From Micropterus salmoides (taxonomy: Eukaryota; Chordata; Actinopteri; Centrarchiformes; Centrarchidae): a stretch of DNA of 64,000 nucleotides. The notes under the pieces are model-generated. The model did not search any database, was not told the DNA's origin, and saw only the letters and a program-made list of their open reading frames with translations. Of the stretch, positions 46,646 through 60,116 are shown in pieces; the first letter of the stretch is position 1; the number at the start of each line of letters is the position of its first letter. Position numbers and translations under genes: made by a program. Where the stretch lies: assembly GCF_014851395.1 (NCBI RefSeq), contig NW_024040152.1, positions 16,469,308 through 16,533,307 of the forward strand. Reading direction: 5' to 3'.

Positions 46646-49600
46646 TCATATATGCATAGGTTTATAGGAAGGCGAGCTTTGATTTACGGACGTAAATCTC
46701 CTAAACAGATAAAATCTAATGAGGCTGGTAAAGATTCCAGGTGTGTTTGGAACCTGGAATGAACACAAAAGAAAAGGCATTAAGGGGTGAATCAAGAAAC
46801 AATGCCGGGAGCTGCGTTTACAGGTGTGATTCAGGTGATTCATATTCACTGTGTCTTACCACAATATAGTAGTCGTTTAGCTGGAGGCCGTAGAGGACCC
46901 AAGAGGTTGAAGTGAAGAAGGTGGCTACAGTCAGAGGGAAGGACAGGCACTGAACATTACCACTACGCACTATCTCCACCTGAAAGGAAGGAGACAGAGC
47001 AGGACAGTGACAATTCATTAGCTAATTAACTTTACAGCTGCATTAATTAATGTTTTTATATTTACATGGGATGTGTAATGCAACGATTAATCGATTAGTT
47101 GTCAACTATTAATCAATTAAACTATTTTGATAATTGATAAAAAAGAAAGTCAAGACTCTCTGATTCCAGCTTCTTAATATTGTCTGTTATCTTTACATGA
47201 AGAAGCAGCGTTCCGTTTTTATGCTCCATATATCTGAAACAAACTCCCAGAAAACTGCAGGTCTGCTGAAACTGTCTGTTTCTGAAGACTGAAGACTTTT
47301 CTTTTTACCACAGCCTTTAATTAAATTAAATGTAAGGCTGTAGATTAATATTGTACTCTGCACTGTCCTGTTTTACCCAGTTCTCTTTAAAATGTATTTT
47401 AACCTGTTTTTATTTTCAATTTCACTCTTTTAAAAATTATATTTTAATATGTTTTTTTTCTATTTCCCTATGTTGCTTTTATGTTGCACTTTGAATTGCC
47501 CTGTTGTTGAAATGCACTTTACAAATAAACCTGCCTTGACTTGCTCCTCTATGACAGTAAAACGGATATCTTTGGGTGTGGACAAAACAATACATTTAGG
47601 GACATCATCTTAAACTTTGGGAAACACTGATTGACATTTAATAGACCAGACAACTAACTGATTAATCGAGAAAATAATCGACAGATTAATTGACTATGAA
47701 AATTATGTTAGTAGCAGCGCTTAAGTCCTGTGAAGTGGGTTGCTTATGGTGACGAACAAACAGATTTATCACAGACTCTGCAGTTCCCCTTTGCAGAACT
47801 TTATTGTTTTGGTTCAGTCTTATCAACCCCATTTCCAAACTCAGTAGGCAGCTGTTTTCAGTAAAAAACAAACAAAAAGCCCCTCTGATGAACCCACCTA
47901 CGCTGCCTGCCCAGCACCAAACACCGGCCAGACAAAGTTAGCGACTCCCGCAGGAACTGGTGAAGACCAAAACAGCTACAAAGAGAGTGAATATAAGACT
48001 TACATACGTTGGGTGGCCACAAACGACTCCAAATGCGAATGTTGCACCATGTCTACTGAATCTGAAAATAGGCAATTATTTGCCAATACACTTGTCCGAA
48101 AAACTTTGTGAGGTGATAATATGTCATTATAATGTTGAACTCCTCAGATGGGATTTCCCCTTTAAAAATCACAGGGACATCTGGGATATTTAGTTAAAGA
48201 TGGTGGGGATGGCTTGAGATTTACTCATTTAGTGATTTTTTTCCTTTCAATAATGCTGATAAGTACAGCCATAAAATTGTGTAATCAGTAAGGAGAAAAC
48301 AGTATGTAACCAAGACGAGGCACAAACAGACAGAGACCGAGAATAACAGGAAGACAGAGATGAGGGAAAGAAAGGCAGGAAACTGACTGCAGGTCTTTCG
48401 GGGCTGTGAAACAGATGGAGGGAAGGAGACAAACAGGATTGTAGACAGAGCAACAAGATGACACAAAGAGACAAAAGGAAAGAGAGACAGGGGTTTTTCC
48501 TTCATTAGTAAATAGCTGCCCATGCAGAGTTGACACGAGGCAGAGGAGACACTGAGCTGAACAGATGCTTCCTGGTGTCTGTACAGAAGTTGGTCAAGAG
48601 AAGACTAAATGTGCTGTTTACAGTTGTACGTACTGAATAATATTGTAGTGTCAGTGTTAGACACAGTTAGAAAAAGGCTCGGTGCTTAGAAAAAACAACT
48701 CCCTCCTGCCTAAAAACAGGGTCTGTTTTGTCTTGGGGACTGCACAATGATAATACTGCACTTACAAATTCAACCAGCTGTTATTTGATTGTTTTTTATG
48801 GGTTTCAATGGGCGGAAAAGCAGCCATGTCTTATTACCATGAATGATCGCTTACACTTTGAGCTGAGCAATAACTCACTGCTTTATCTTCTTTCAAAAGA
48901 ATTACTGTGCGATAAATAACTAAAAAAAAATGATTGCGATAAGACTTTATGTTACCTGCTATTACCAAGCTGTGAACATCAATCTGATGTATATTAGGGT
49001 TGCAACTAATATGCTGATGTATTATTATAGCTGATTAATCTTTAAACAGCACAGGGTGAAACTTCTAACTTGCTAGTTTTGTACTACAGAGACTAGCAAT
49101 AAATTAGGATATAAAACCCCAAAAGCATCACAACCTGATATCTGAAAGGCTGGGACCAGCAAGCAAATTTTGCTTGATAAAAAAGGACTCAAAAGACAGA
49201 AGTGTTGACAGCTAATTTTCTGTCAATTGAAAAATAAATTAAGCTATCACTTATGTATGCCAATTTGATAATGTGCATATTAGCATGTTAAATAAAATAT
49301 ATTTTTTATGATTATCATGCTAATTGTTGCTTTCCAGATTAGACCTAAATCACATTACATACGACACATTACAATTAAAAAAAACAAACATTTTGTCTCT
49401 GCATTATCTATGAATCCAGAGAGCGGAGTGAGTTCACTCGACTTTCTACATGCTGTCTGTATCATGCGTTTTTCTGTAATGCAGGTTAGCTTTACCAGGT
49501 CGGTGAGCGGGGACAGGTACATGCTGACTGTGATCACACTGCAGGTGAGGCCTAGCTGGCTGAGCCGGGTGTCTCCCTCAGGGAGAAAGGTGGTGAAGTA

Positions 49601-50358
49601 GAACCAACAGCAGATCAGCACCGTCCCTGCTGCTAGGGTCTGGGACATCACCAGCCTCTGAAACACACAGACGCTGAGAGACACGTGTGCACACAACACA
49701 CTCAGGTAGAGTTGAGTTATGTACTCGAGGCCACACTGACCTTTTGTTTTGTGTAGTTGAGGTACATGAAGATGTAGAGGATCTGCAGTAGGGCTCCAAT
49801 AACGTTGACCAGGAAAATCGTTTGGTCTTTCTTCAGGATCCCATAATACAACCAGCCCAGGTTACTATAGAAACAGGAGGAGCATTAGATGATGGTGCTG
49901 CTGAACTGATCCTGAAAGATCAAGGATTGTACAAACACACATGGTATGGCACACACAAGCACACACTCACTTAAGACATGTGGTGAGGAAAGGGAGAAAC
50001 TGGATATTGTCAGCACTTTTGGACTCTCGCATCTTCTTCAGGTCGGTCCTAAAAACACACACGCACGCACACGCACACATAAATAAAAATAAATAAAAAT
50101 TAAAAATTTCCTTCTGGCATTCCTTCACAGGCGTTGCAGTGGCTGACATGAGTTCAGACAAGCAACAATTTCAGTCATCTCCAAAATGTATTTTTATTGC
50201 AATCGTGTTTTCTACCACCCTAATAAAGCATCAGGAGGAAATGAGAATAAAAAATCATGCAGCATGACATTAACGAGCAGTGCAACTTACAGTCCAGTTG
50301 AGAACATCCCGACCGTGAACAGGATGCAGGCCCATGACAGAAGCTGCAACAAATCCAT
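46646..50358 (-). CDS. slc50a1: SWEET-family sugar transporter 1
   Basis: Seven-pass uniporter that moves glucose and related sugars across Golgi and plasma membranes. It is the single vertebrate SWEET. Six coding exons on the minus strand with consistent GT-AG ends and phases: 50358-50291, 50048-49971, 49864-49741, 49657-49496, 46979-46860, 46753-46646. They total 660 nt, 219 aa (human 221). The start MDLLQLLSWACILFTVGMFS is followed by the first MtN3 repeat with KMRESKSADNIQFLPFLTTC and NLGWLYYGILKKDQ. The linker helix lies in exons 3-4. The second MtN3 repeat has SVITVSMYLSPLTDL, VEIVRSGNVQCLSFPLTVAT and STSWVLYGLQLNDYYIVVPN. The protein ends SYKPMHI. Intron 4 (2.5 kb) holds a nested MITE/LINE. 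The upstream 200 bp (to about 50640), with 'gattggctacg' (CCAAT-box context), is the likely promoter. Confidence 0.95.
47082..47715. mobile_element. hAT-type MITE split by a LINE tail, slc50a1 intron 4
   Basis: The outer parts (47082-47205 and 47545-47715) are the same MITE family as at 4225-4545: 'gcaacgattaatcgattagt' at one end, 'gattaatcgagaaaataatc' at the other. The middle (about 47206-47540) is the 3' end of a LINE on the plus strand. Its decayed C-terminal reading includes KLPENCRSAETV, and its tail is 'tgaaatgcactttacaaata' plus CCTTGACTTG. The LINE inserted after the MITE. Confidence 0.75.
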
Positions 50359-53300
50359 AAAACGGGAGAAAGAAATCAAACACACAAACCGATTATGTAT
50401 TTTACGTACAAAGTCGTGCTTTTAATCACGGATGCTTAAATTGCAGGAAATCAAAAATTGAATATAACTACACTGGCGTCACTATGTTTCCGTGTTTGCA
50501 GTCAGTGTACACAGAGTTTCTGCACTCTGATTGGCTACGTAATAAAAGGTGGGTTTTTTCTTTTGCTCCAATAGGATGCTGCAACGATAGAGGACGTCGC
50601 GCGTTACGTCATCACGTTGAAATCTTTTGGAAAGTCCGGTGAGCCAGCTGACGGATCATTAATGTGATGGATGGAGGTGGATCAGAGGGGCACTGCACAG
50701 GGATAACTTATGCAGTGTGAATTAAAATCAGTTCATGTCAAATGTATTAATCCCAAAACTCCAGTCAAAGTGGATAGACACGGTTTCCCAAATGAAGAAC
50801 TTAGGTGATGATGAAAACCATATTGTCATCTCTGTCTTACTGCTGTTTACATTCTCTCATCCCCAAATTCCAAAAATGCACTGCACAATTACATGCAGGC
50901 CTATAGGCTATAAATAATATTGTTTTATTTTAATTATTTTATGTTACCATATTCTGTTAGGCATGTACATTAGCTTGAAAGGATTACAAACTTTAATTTC
51001 GTTGTACAACCTTGTGTTGCACAATGATCAACTATCCTGAAAAAGCATCACATAACAAAAACAGAAAAGAGTGCAAGTGAGCTTCTCAAAAGTAGCTGGA
51101 GTCAAAATGGGTGTAGCTTTGAAAAAATGATGTAGATTTCAGTTTATACTATATTGTGTTATAAACATGTGCATGCATTACTTTCATATACATTTTTGTC
51201 AGTGGTTTGCAATTTGGTGGTCAGGTTGGGGCAAGAAGTTCTCTTTACTCTGAAAGGAGTTTTCCGAAGTTGGAAAAAGGATTTTGACCATTCTTGTTTT
51301 AATCTATCTTATGTGAGATCCTCATGGAAGTGCAATACTAAAGTATTTGAGTGTCCCTTTAACAAAAATAGGAAACATTTTATGTGAATTACTGCATACT
51401 TTTACACCTTCAGGCCTCATAAAAGTAATACAGTAAAACGAAAAAAGTGAAAAAATCACATTATGGTGTAATTGGCAACCATGTGCATCCTGTAATGAGG
51501 GGCCACAAGCACACAAAGCTTTGTTTTCAGTAAAAAAAAACAAAAAAACGAGTACCACCATTAAGGCTACATCGTCACAGCTTGTCGGGAGGAATGTGCT
51601 GTTGCTACTCCACCAGTCAACTACATTCCCAAGTGACAAAGGACCAAATGTGATAAAAACAAGTTGGCAACACTAGCTTGTCTAACTGGAAGAATCCTCT
51701 TTATTTCACCATTCTATGAATTAACCAGCTAGTGTTACAGGCATATGCTGTGTGACTATTCAAAATTCACAATGCAGTGATTTTACTGTTTAAAATGACA
51801 AAAAAAAAACACTCCGCGAGGGTGCACCAGTGTAATTTGATTTATTTCATCCCGTATGCCTAATTTTTCAACCAGTCAGTGGACTACATTGAATGGATAT
51901 TACATCCAGCATTTAAGATGGGGATTCATACTTCAAGTAGTGAATTAAAACAGCTGCCTTCATTTAGCAAAGTTCAGGTGACTTTAACCACCTAAAAATC
52001 TGCATTAACCTGTGTCTAGCTGTCACGACCAGGCATCAGAGGGTTGAATGAGTTTTTCAGCAGGGCAGACTCATCACTGTGAAGCTCTTTCTACAGACCC
52101 TTTTTCATGCTGCACTTTCACAACAGTCTTTGATGTTTAATTGTATCCCTTATTCTCCTTCATTTTCTTTTAGTTCTAGCTCTAGCTCTTTTAAAAAAAA
52201 GTTTGCATCTGTTTGACATTTTCTTCTTTCCCCACTTGATTTCTTATGCCATTTGTTTTAATGTCATTTCTAAAAAGAGGCTGAACAATTTTACATGTTT
52301 TTGTATTTGACCTATCATTGCTTTTCTTTTTGTGACAGTGTTTTTGAAGTAAAGCTCCTCAAGTTAATTTTAAATGTTACACATAAAATGTCTATATTTG
52401 TCTTGTCTTGATTTTTAGATAACCATTGTCCTTTCAAACACATTTTAAATGTAAGCCAATAATGAATCATATATATTTAGAAGCATTTAAAATGTTCAAA
52501 TATATTTTAAGTATATTTATTTCATTATCCGCCACTGTAACAGATTCAATTGTCAGAGATGAAAGTAACCACCACAACTCCACCACATGCTAAGGGAAAT
52601 ATTATGCTTTTTAATCTGCATTTCATTGGACATCTTACAGTTGCAATCTGACTGCATTTCATTGATCTTTGTACATTGCTGCACATCATATTGAACTAAA
52701 ACATGCTGTGTTTGGTCTCTTCCATCAGGTAGAGTGCAGGCTGTTCTGCATTAGCCTACAGAACTATACAGATACACTGCAACAATATCAAATTTCTGAG
52801 ACTGTATATCAACTGCAGTGAATTTAAACTATGATGTGATCATGGAAAAAAAACAACTCCGTTTTATGTTGTGGTTTTGAATGTATATGTTGCATGGTTT
52901 TACAGGGGATGGTGACTTCTGGCAGTTTTCAGTCAGCTCTGAGGCTTGCAGGTATGAAGGTTTATGCACTGTGCTCCTCTTACATACCACTGTGTAACTT
53001 TCCCTCCAAATGTACAGAGCAGTAAAAGAAAGGACAGAAAAGGACGGGGGAGAAACATTGAACGTGTGAGCGAGGAGGCGAGAGTGACACCTTCACACCC
53101 ACTTGTCAGTTTGCTTGCTCTCGCTGCCGCTCTCTTGCTCCTTTATCGTCCCCCTCTTGGTTCTCGTGTTTGGTTTTTGGACTGTGAAATCTAAGCCAGG
53201 GCAAGCCGTGTCATCAGGGATGAAAGATGGAGAGGGCAGAGAAGAGGGGAAGTTAGGAAAGACCTGGGGGTGGGAATGTTGAGGGTGCTGGTGAGATTTC

Positions 53301-53457
53301 ATCGGACGAGGGATGGATAGCTTTGCCAACACATTGTGTCATCCATCAAAATCTCAATGACGTCAGCAGGATTTCAAAGTCCAAAGTAGGTTAGTGCAAA
53401 AATGAATGTCACTAGAGGTGATAAAAACAGGCAGAAATCTTTATGACATCACAATTC
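50359..53457. other. slc50a1 promoter and intergenic DNA up to efna1
   Basis: 50400-50640 is relatively CpG-rich ('ggacgtcgcgcgttacgtca') and probably promoter. The remaining 2.8 kb is AT-rich with poly-A and poly-T runs and no exon that I can support. The frame at 52964-53194 is without domains. Confidence 0.4.
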
Positions 53458-53463
53458 TTTTAT
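53458..53463 (-). terminator. Candidate polyadenylation signal for efna1
   Basis: AATAAA on the minus strand, about 1.27 kb past the efna1 stop. Ephrin mRNAs have long 3' UTRs, so this is reasonable but not proven. Confidence 0.35.
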
Positions 53464-54730
53464 TTCACTAAAGATGTTTCACTTCTTAAAACGGTTTGTT
53501 AGATTTTTCTGTATATACAAATGTACATATAAACATTTATAAAATGACACAAGCAAGTTCAACAAGAAAACAAACAACTGTAAATGCATTCTGGGAAGTC
53601 CCTTCAACTTGAGGATTGACAACATGCAAGTGAAATCACATCTGCACATCAGCCAGTGTACCATGATACTGTCAAGACAGTATAGAAATCAGTGAATACC
53701 CAGAAGTACTGAAGAAGCTCAGCTCCCTAAAACCTGTGTCTGTTTTGTTCTCTTGATCAGTGGCTCTCAACCTCATGAGAACGTTAGACTGGCAAGGACA
53801 TTTGACACCAAATAAATATAATTTCTTTGATCCAAATTAATTCTGATGCATTCCGTCTGACTTTTCTGATGAAATACCTATCAAATGTCAAAAAAACTTT
53901 AAATAAACTTCAAAACAAACTTCAAAAATAATACTTTCTGCATGAGGAGCAGTGGGCATCACTTTAAGAGCCAAAAAACCCAGATTGAGAACCACTGATC
54001 TGGATTAGACTATTTGTTTTCTTGTATTGTTTTATAACTGAATTGATGTGTAACGCCAGATACTTTCTATGGTGTTCATATAAACTGCCGGACCTGAATC
54101 AAATTGTCTGCTTTTATATATTGTATAGTGTGAATGTGACAATGGTGCTTTGAGAGACTCAAAGAGATAGCCTACTGTATCACAGTCAGTCGAGTGCTAC
54201 ACAACAACATGACAAAAATCCTACATAACCAATTTGGCCGTAGACGACAACATTTTCAATACACAGACTTAATAATCTCTATACATGTAGAGGAAGAATA
54301 ATGACATTAATGGTTGGAGATGAGGAGCATGATGCAAATCTGTACCTATGTTGTGAGCATTTTAAATTCACAGGAAAATGAAGACAATGTCCTCTTGTCA
54401 TTTTCAATTTGACATTAATCCATTAAGTATATTGATCTGTTTGCTTGCAGTTTTGTTCCTTATGACTCAAAAACAGTGTGCATCTTAAATGATAAAAAAT
54501 GGCAATTGCCATCCTCATAACAAAGTAATAGAAAAACATCTTTGAGGTCCTCGTCTTTGGAAACGATCCACGTCCCACACTCACACAAACAAACACACGC
54601 AAACACACACTGACGGCACTCTCCATGCTCAAATAAAAAAATCTGTATATAAAAAAATTTCTTAGTGTTCATGGTCCCAATGACCAGCATCGGGTTTAGC
54701 ATTGTCTGTGTTATGGCGTCTCGGTCTGCC

Positions 54731-55576
54731 TTAGTGTAGCAGCAGGGCTAATAGGACTGGGATCGTTGTAAAGAAGATTGGAAGGGACACCAGCTGTGCT
54801 CCTGAGCTGCCGATGCTCCTCTGCACGTTTGGCTCCATCACAGCAGGGTCATCTGAGGAAAGAAAGGGGGAGGGAGAGTTAGTTTTGGATTTCATCATTC
54901 CAGCATGGTAAACACACCCAGCTGAGCTCCTCTCAGACATGGGACTGCTGTGACTATTTTACATCGGTCTGGTATATTTTTAAAGAATCCTCACCTGCTG
55001 GGAGCCGGTTAGAGGGGTTGTGAACTCCTCCAGCAGCAGGAAACTTTCCTTTTCCTTCATCCATGGTTTTCCCTGTCTCACCTGCCTTGGATTTATCTAA
55101 ATGGGTCTTTCCAGAGCCTTTGTGCCCAACAACATCCACTCTCAGCCTTAGACAATCCTGGCCATGGTGATGCATTGGCTTGGCTGTGGAAAGTCAGACA
55201 GAGGGAAATGTTTAATACAAGAAACCACCTCAGGATCAAAATAAGGTGATACAAATGGCACTGCTATTATAGATACTTACAGATATAATAATAGCTCTCT
55301 CCCTGTCTGAATTCCTTTCCCAGGGTGAAGGGAGTAAAACGCTGGAATTTCTCAGAGAATTTCTCGGGAGCGTGGGGAGCGAACGGCCGCGAGCACTCCC
55401 AACGCAGCTGGTCGAAGGAGTGAGGTTTGCACACCTCGTAGTCCTCCTTCTCCACCATGTACAGCATGTAGCGCTCAGCTGCATGCAATGACACCTCGCC
55501 GTGGGTGTAATGGGGGCAGATGATGTCCAGATAGTCATTGATATGCACTTCCACTGCGTACTCATCCCACAGGAAG
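54731..55576 (-). CDS. efna1: Ephrin-A1, exons 2 to last (partial)
   Basis: GPI-anchored ligand of EphA receptor tyrosine kinases, active in cell contact repulsion and vessel growth. Three exons on the minus strand: 55576-55281, 55183-54995 and 54852-54731. The first codes for most of the receptor-binding domain: EYAVEVHINDYLDIICPHY, four conserved cysteines, then EKFSEKFQRFTPFTLGKEF and SYYYIS. The second codes for KPMHHHGQDCLRLRVDVVG plus a glycine/lysine-rich linker. The third codes for the hydrophobic GPI-signal end QLVSLPIFFTTIPVLLALLL. Phases agree (T|CC, G|AT). Assignment to EFNA1, not EFNA3 or EFNA4, rests on KEF-YYYISKP similarity and on SLC50A1 being its neighbour in human. The signal-peptide exon would lie at higher coordinates. 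I could not find it before the window ends. Confidence 0.9.
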
Positions 55577-58500
55577 CTGCAGGGAGACAGGAAGAAAGAG
55601 GAGGTTACTTGACAAATGTCCTCACACAGCAAAATTAAATAACAACACATGTTCAACACGCACCCTGGCAGCTTGGCTCATTCAATGTACGTGTTAAGAA
55701 TGGCAATGAGGGCTAATCACACGTAGACACACACAGCAACAGAAAACAGACACTCATGCGAATAACATACATGTGCACCTACAAGCGTGGAATTCAGGTA
55801 TCATGTGAAGATGTTTGTGGTGACGTATTTCAGACACTTGTGCAAACCCGTCACTGTGACAGAATTAGAAAGAGCCTGATCAGGCCGGACTTGTTCACTT
55901 TGTTTACAGACAAGACAACACACCTTCTCGTGAAGCCCTACCACCATCCCACTCACACACACCTACTTGCTCTCTGCTAGTCCACTTTTGTATCTCTCCA
56001 ACTCAGGGACTCTTTCTGTCAAGTCGCTTTAAACTACTTTCCAGTATCTGAATGTTTGTCTATCTGTGTCACACTAATTTTCTGTCTCTGTCTGTACCTC
56101 TGTCTCTCAGTTTCTCCCTGATTTCATCAAAGACAGAGTAAGAGTGAGAGGAGACAGTCAGACTGTCGCTCTCTCTCTCTTTTCATCTTTACCCTTCATT
56201 TAGTTTTATGGCTCTTTTTAAGCCTTCCCGTCTACTCTTTGCTCACCTACTCTGCCCCCCCGTCACAATGAAGTATACAGAGATGCTGAAAAACAAGTAT
56301 AAATGTACAGCCCCACTGCACATATGTGGCAATGATGTTCAGACAGAATATAAAAGCAGGATTAAGGGAGCTGTGTTACATTTTTAACTTTACTTATTGT
56401 TAATAAGTTAGCTACTATTGATGTGAGGAACAGATTTGTTGGGGTAAAGGGGAAAAGAATTTAGGAGTAAACCTTTAGTGAACTCTACCCAGTAGTCTTC
56501 ACTTTCAGTTTCACGTAACTAATATGTCTTTCCTTCAAAGTAAATGGGATGCAGGTTAGGCTGTGCTATGTGCAGTACGTGATGTGCGGCTGGCTGGCAT
56601 GCTGCAACTGTTGTGAGATCAGCCAAAAGCCAGGAGGTGATGAAAAGGTTGATAGAACTGTATTACTCCGATTACATCCTTAGGGGTGACAGGTTCTAAT
56701 CCTCAAAATCTGTGCTTAAATGGAATGACTGCTTGTGTTTAGCGTGTAGAGAGTGAAATCAACAAGAAAACCGTTCCCGTGTGTCTGCCATTGTTTATGT
56801 GTGCTCTAAGTGTGTGTGCTCCAGCATCAAAGCGTGGGACGTGGTGGCTCTGACCCCCCTTGTCCTGTTGTTGTGGCTCCTGTTAGGACCCCCTGGCCAA
56901 GTCACAGACACATTGGCTCCAAACGTGGGCCTCTAACCCCTCCTTCCTGCCTCTGTATGCATTTGTGTTTGTATGGGTTAGCGCTAACCTACCTGTCAAA
57001 ACATGCTTTGTTAGCTGAGCACAGCACTATACTTGTTATCCAGGGCTAACAGGCTGATCACCACCCTCCTCCTGCAATCACTGCTTACTCTAAGAAAAGG
57101 TTCTTTGTAAGTGTGTACACTCCTGTGCAGGTGTAAACGCCTTTGTTTGCGTGTATTTGCGAGGACAAGTGTTTCAGTGAAAGGAAAAGAGACTGTAGCA
57201 GCCTAATTGGCCAAATAAGCTCTACTCTCATCTTGTTCCTCTCTGCTCTGTTTTCTATGAGTCAGGCCAGTAATAATAGAGTCGGAGAAAACAAGACACT
57301 TGGAGATCTCTAGCTGCTCCTTCTGAAGTGAGGAATAGTTTTAAATTGTATGGGATACACCTTTTTCCCACACTGTGTCCTTGTTAGTGGCCTAGCTGAC
57401 CTTTGTATGAAAACACAGGCTTGTCAAAAGCCAAGAAAACAGATAGATTCTGTTGCTAATTTAATTCACAACTCATGCTTTCAAGAAAGCTCTCCTTTTA
57501 TCCTTCTCTTCACCTCCTCATTCCCCCTCCTCTTCCTCTCCTCCATTGGTCTGGCTAATTAAAAGCTGTTAGGGGTCTGGGGCCAACGCGTTCTCTAGAA
57601 AAGAAAGGGAGGAGGAATGAATAGGGTGTAATTATACCCTTTCCCTCCCCAAAGACAGAATGCCTGAAGGCTACAGGGCCCCTTCAACCCCTGTACCTTA
57701 CCCCCTGTGGAGCTTTCACTACCCTGACTGGTGTGGATGTGTGTTAAATGTGTGCTCATGTCACTGTGAGTGTATTTTTACATTGCATTTGTGTTATTCA
57801 GTTGCTTGAATTAGTCTTTTTTTTGTGCTGTGGATTGTGTGGATCTTCATATGGCCACAAGTCAAGGAACTGATAAAAACCCTCGCTCACAGATGCCTGT
57901 TGAACCAGTTTTCCAGCGCAAACATGTCTTTCACTTGTCCTCTCCCTCTGTCCTCCTCGCTCTCCCTACTTTACGTTTCAATCATCAAAGCTCTCCACTC
58001 CTGGAGACTCTCGGATCTCCCCGCATCTACTCCCGCCACTGGCTGACAGTTCTCGGGAGAGTGAGAGTCACATTAACGTGATATCTATGTCGTATGTGAG
58101 AGTGAGAGCCAGGTGTGTTGAGTTGTTGCAGACCTACTTTTCACACAGCTTCTTCTTCCTGTTTGTTGGTTTTTCTGTGTGTGTGTGTGTGTGTGCATGT
58201 TTTCATGGGAGAGGGATTCTCTGAAGACCCTTATTCAGGGCGTCTCATGCCCAAGGCTCATGAGCACATCTGTTTATAAGGGCCTACTGTTGCCTCTTGT
58301 GCGTTTGAGTGTGTATGTGTGTGTGTGTGTGTGTTTTTTTTCTTGCATGTGACTGAGGTGTGGGTAAACAGCGAGGGTTGAAGGTGGCTGTAGCCTTTCT
58401 TCCTCTCTGCCGAAAAAAAGTCATTTCTCACTGTGGAGCTACTCTAGCTTTTGCACAAGCGGGCAAGGTGTGTGTGTGTGTTACAAGGTATAAAATAGTA

Positions 58501-60078
58501 AATTAGCTATAGCACTATTATTAGTTATGACAGTAGGAGAGTTATTCAACACTTGGCCTCCTCACTTAAGCTTTGAAGTCTTGCCATTGTCCTTGCACTG
58601 TTTTACTACCTCTTCAATTTTCTTTTTTTCCTGCCATCTCTCTTTCCTTTTCCCCTTCTCTCTGACAACCCTGCCACTGTCTCCATTTGTCCCCCTGAGC
58701 TCTCGCTGGTTTTGGTCAAACAACTGACACAGGAACTCTGTCTTTCACAGTTTCTCTGGGGAGTGTTTCGAACTGGCAGCCGGGTCAAGGGGTTAGAGTT
58801 CAGGGTCGCACACACACTACCATCTGAGTCAGCGCTTAAGAGGTTTGTTTCATGCACATGACACACTCACAGAGTGAGTCAGCACCACTGCAACACTAAA
58901 CAGATGCACCCCCCCACCATTTGCTCCGCAGGTAATCAGTAGTAAGTGTGCACATGCTGGAATGTCACAACGGGGGTGCTGCGGTTTCGATAGTTTACTG
59001 TGTTCTCACAAGGCACACTCATCAAATTTCTAGTCGCACATTCACACACTTTTACTTTGAGGTCTACACTTAATACCCTATTAATTTGCTGTGGTATGGC
59101 ATATTCACACCTCCTTTCACACAGGCTGAGGAGCTGTCAGTGGGTCTAATAGGTTTAGCTGCTCACTAGTGGGATACTCCATTATAGCCAATCTAATATC
59201 CACTGAAAGGTCTTTCTATATTAGCTTCCAATGTAATCTACCTTCACTATTCCTCTACTTCATTGTCTCAATAAGACCCAGTGGGACTGCTTCCTCTACT
59301 AGGCACCAATACAATATCCTGTCCCTACTTGGATTATAAATCCCTCAACTCTGTAGTTTCCACTATTTGCAAATCTCCAGGTGTTTGTATATGCATGTGT
59401 GATATAGTTAAGACACTGAAAATCCCTTTGCAAGATGAAAGTTTTTTAAATAGTCAACATGTTTCTCACTTATTCAATTCCAAACTTCTCCCCTCCCTTC
59501 ATCTATCACTGTCCACTCCCTCCTCCCTCCGTCTGCCTCTCCTTTATTCTTCCAAAAGCAGCCCATCCCCCCTCTCCCTATCCTCTATGTTGTCTTGTCT
59601 CTTAACACTGACATAATATACCAGCGCTCTTCATCCAGGCTAATTTCTCAACACAAATCCCTTTCTCCAGTTCACCCTTCTCTCACCCTGCACCCTACTC
59701 CTCCTCCTCCTCTCTGTGCCCAAAATTTTTTCACCCGGTCTCCCTTTTTGTAGCCTCCCATTCTGTCTGCGATGAATAGAAGAAGGCCAAATGGTATCAT
59801 GCTTGGTTTAATATGTTTGGGGGGTCATGAAGAGTTAATCGGTGTGCCTGTGTCTGTCCGTCTAGCTAAGGGAGAGAGAGGGAACAAGTTCAGCAACTTT
59901 CCATTAACTTTTCAGCTTTTTTATTTGTAAAAAGTTTTGAATTAACTGAGGCAAAACAAAACATTAAATATATGAGTACAAGCTCATCTGACAGAAATTG
60001 GTTTCCAATTCTGCCCTTTAGAGGGCGATGGTGGGCTATGAGCAGCCAGCTATTCCTGAAATGCTATGAATGAGCAGT

Positions 60079-60116
<38 letters not shown>

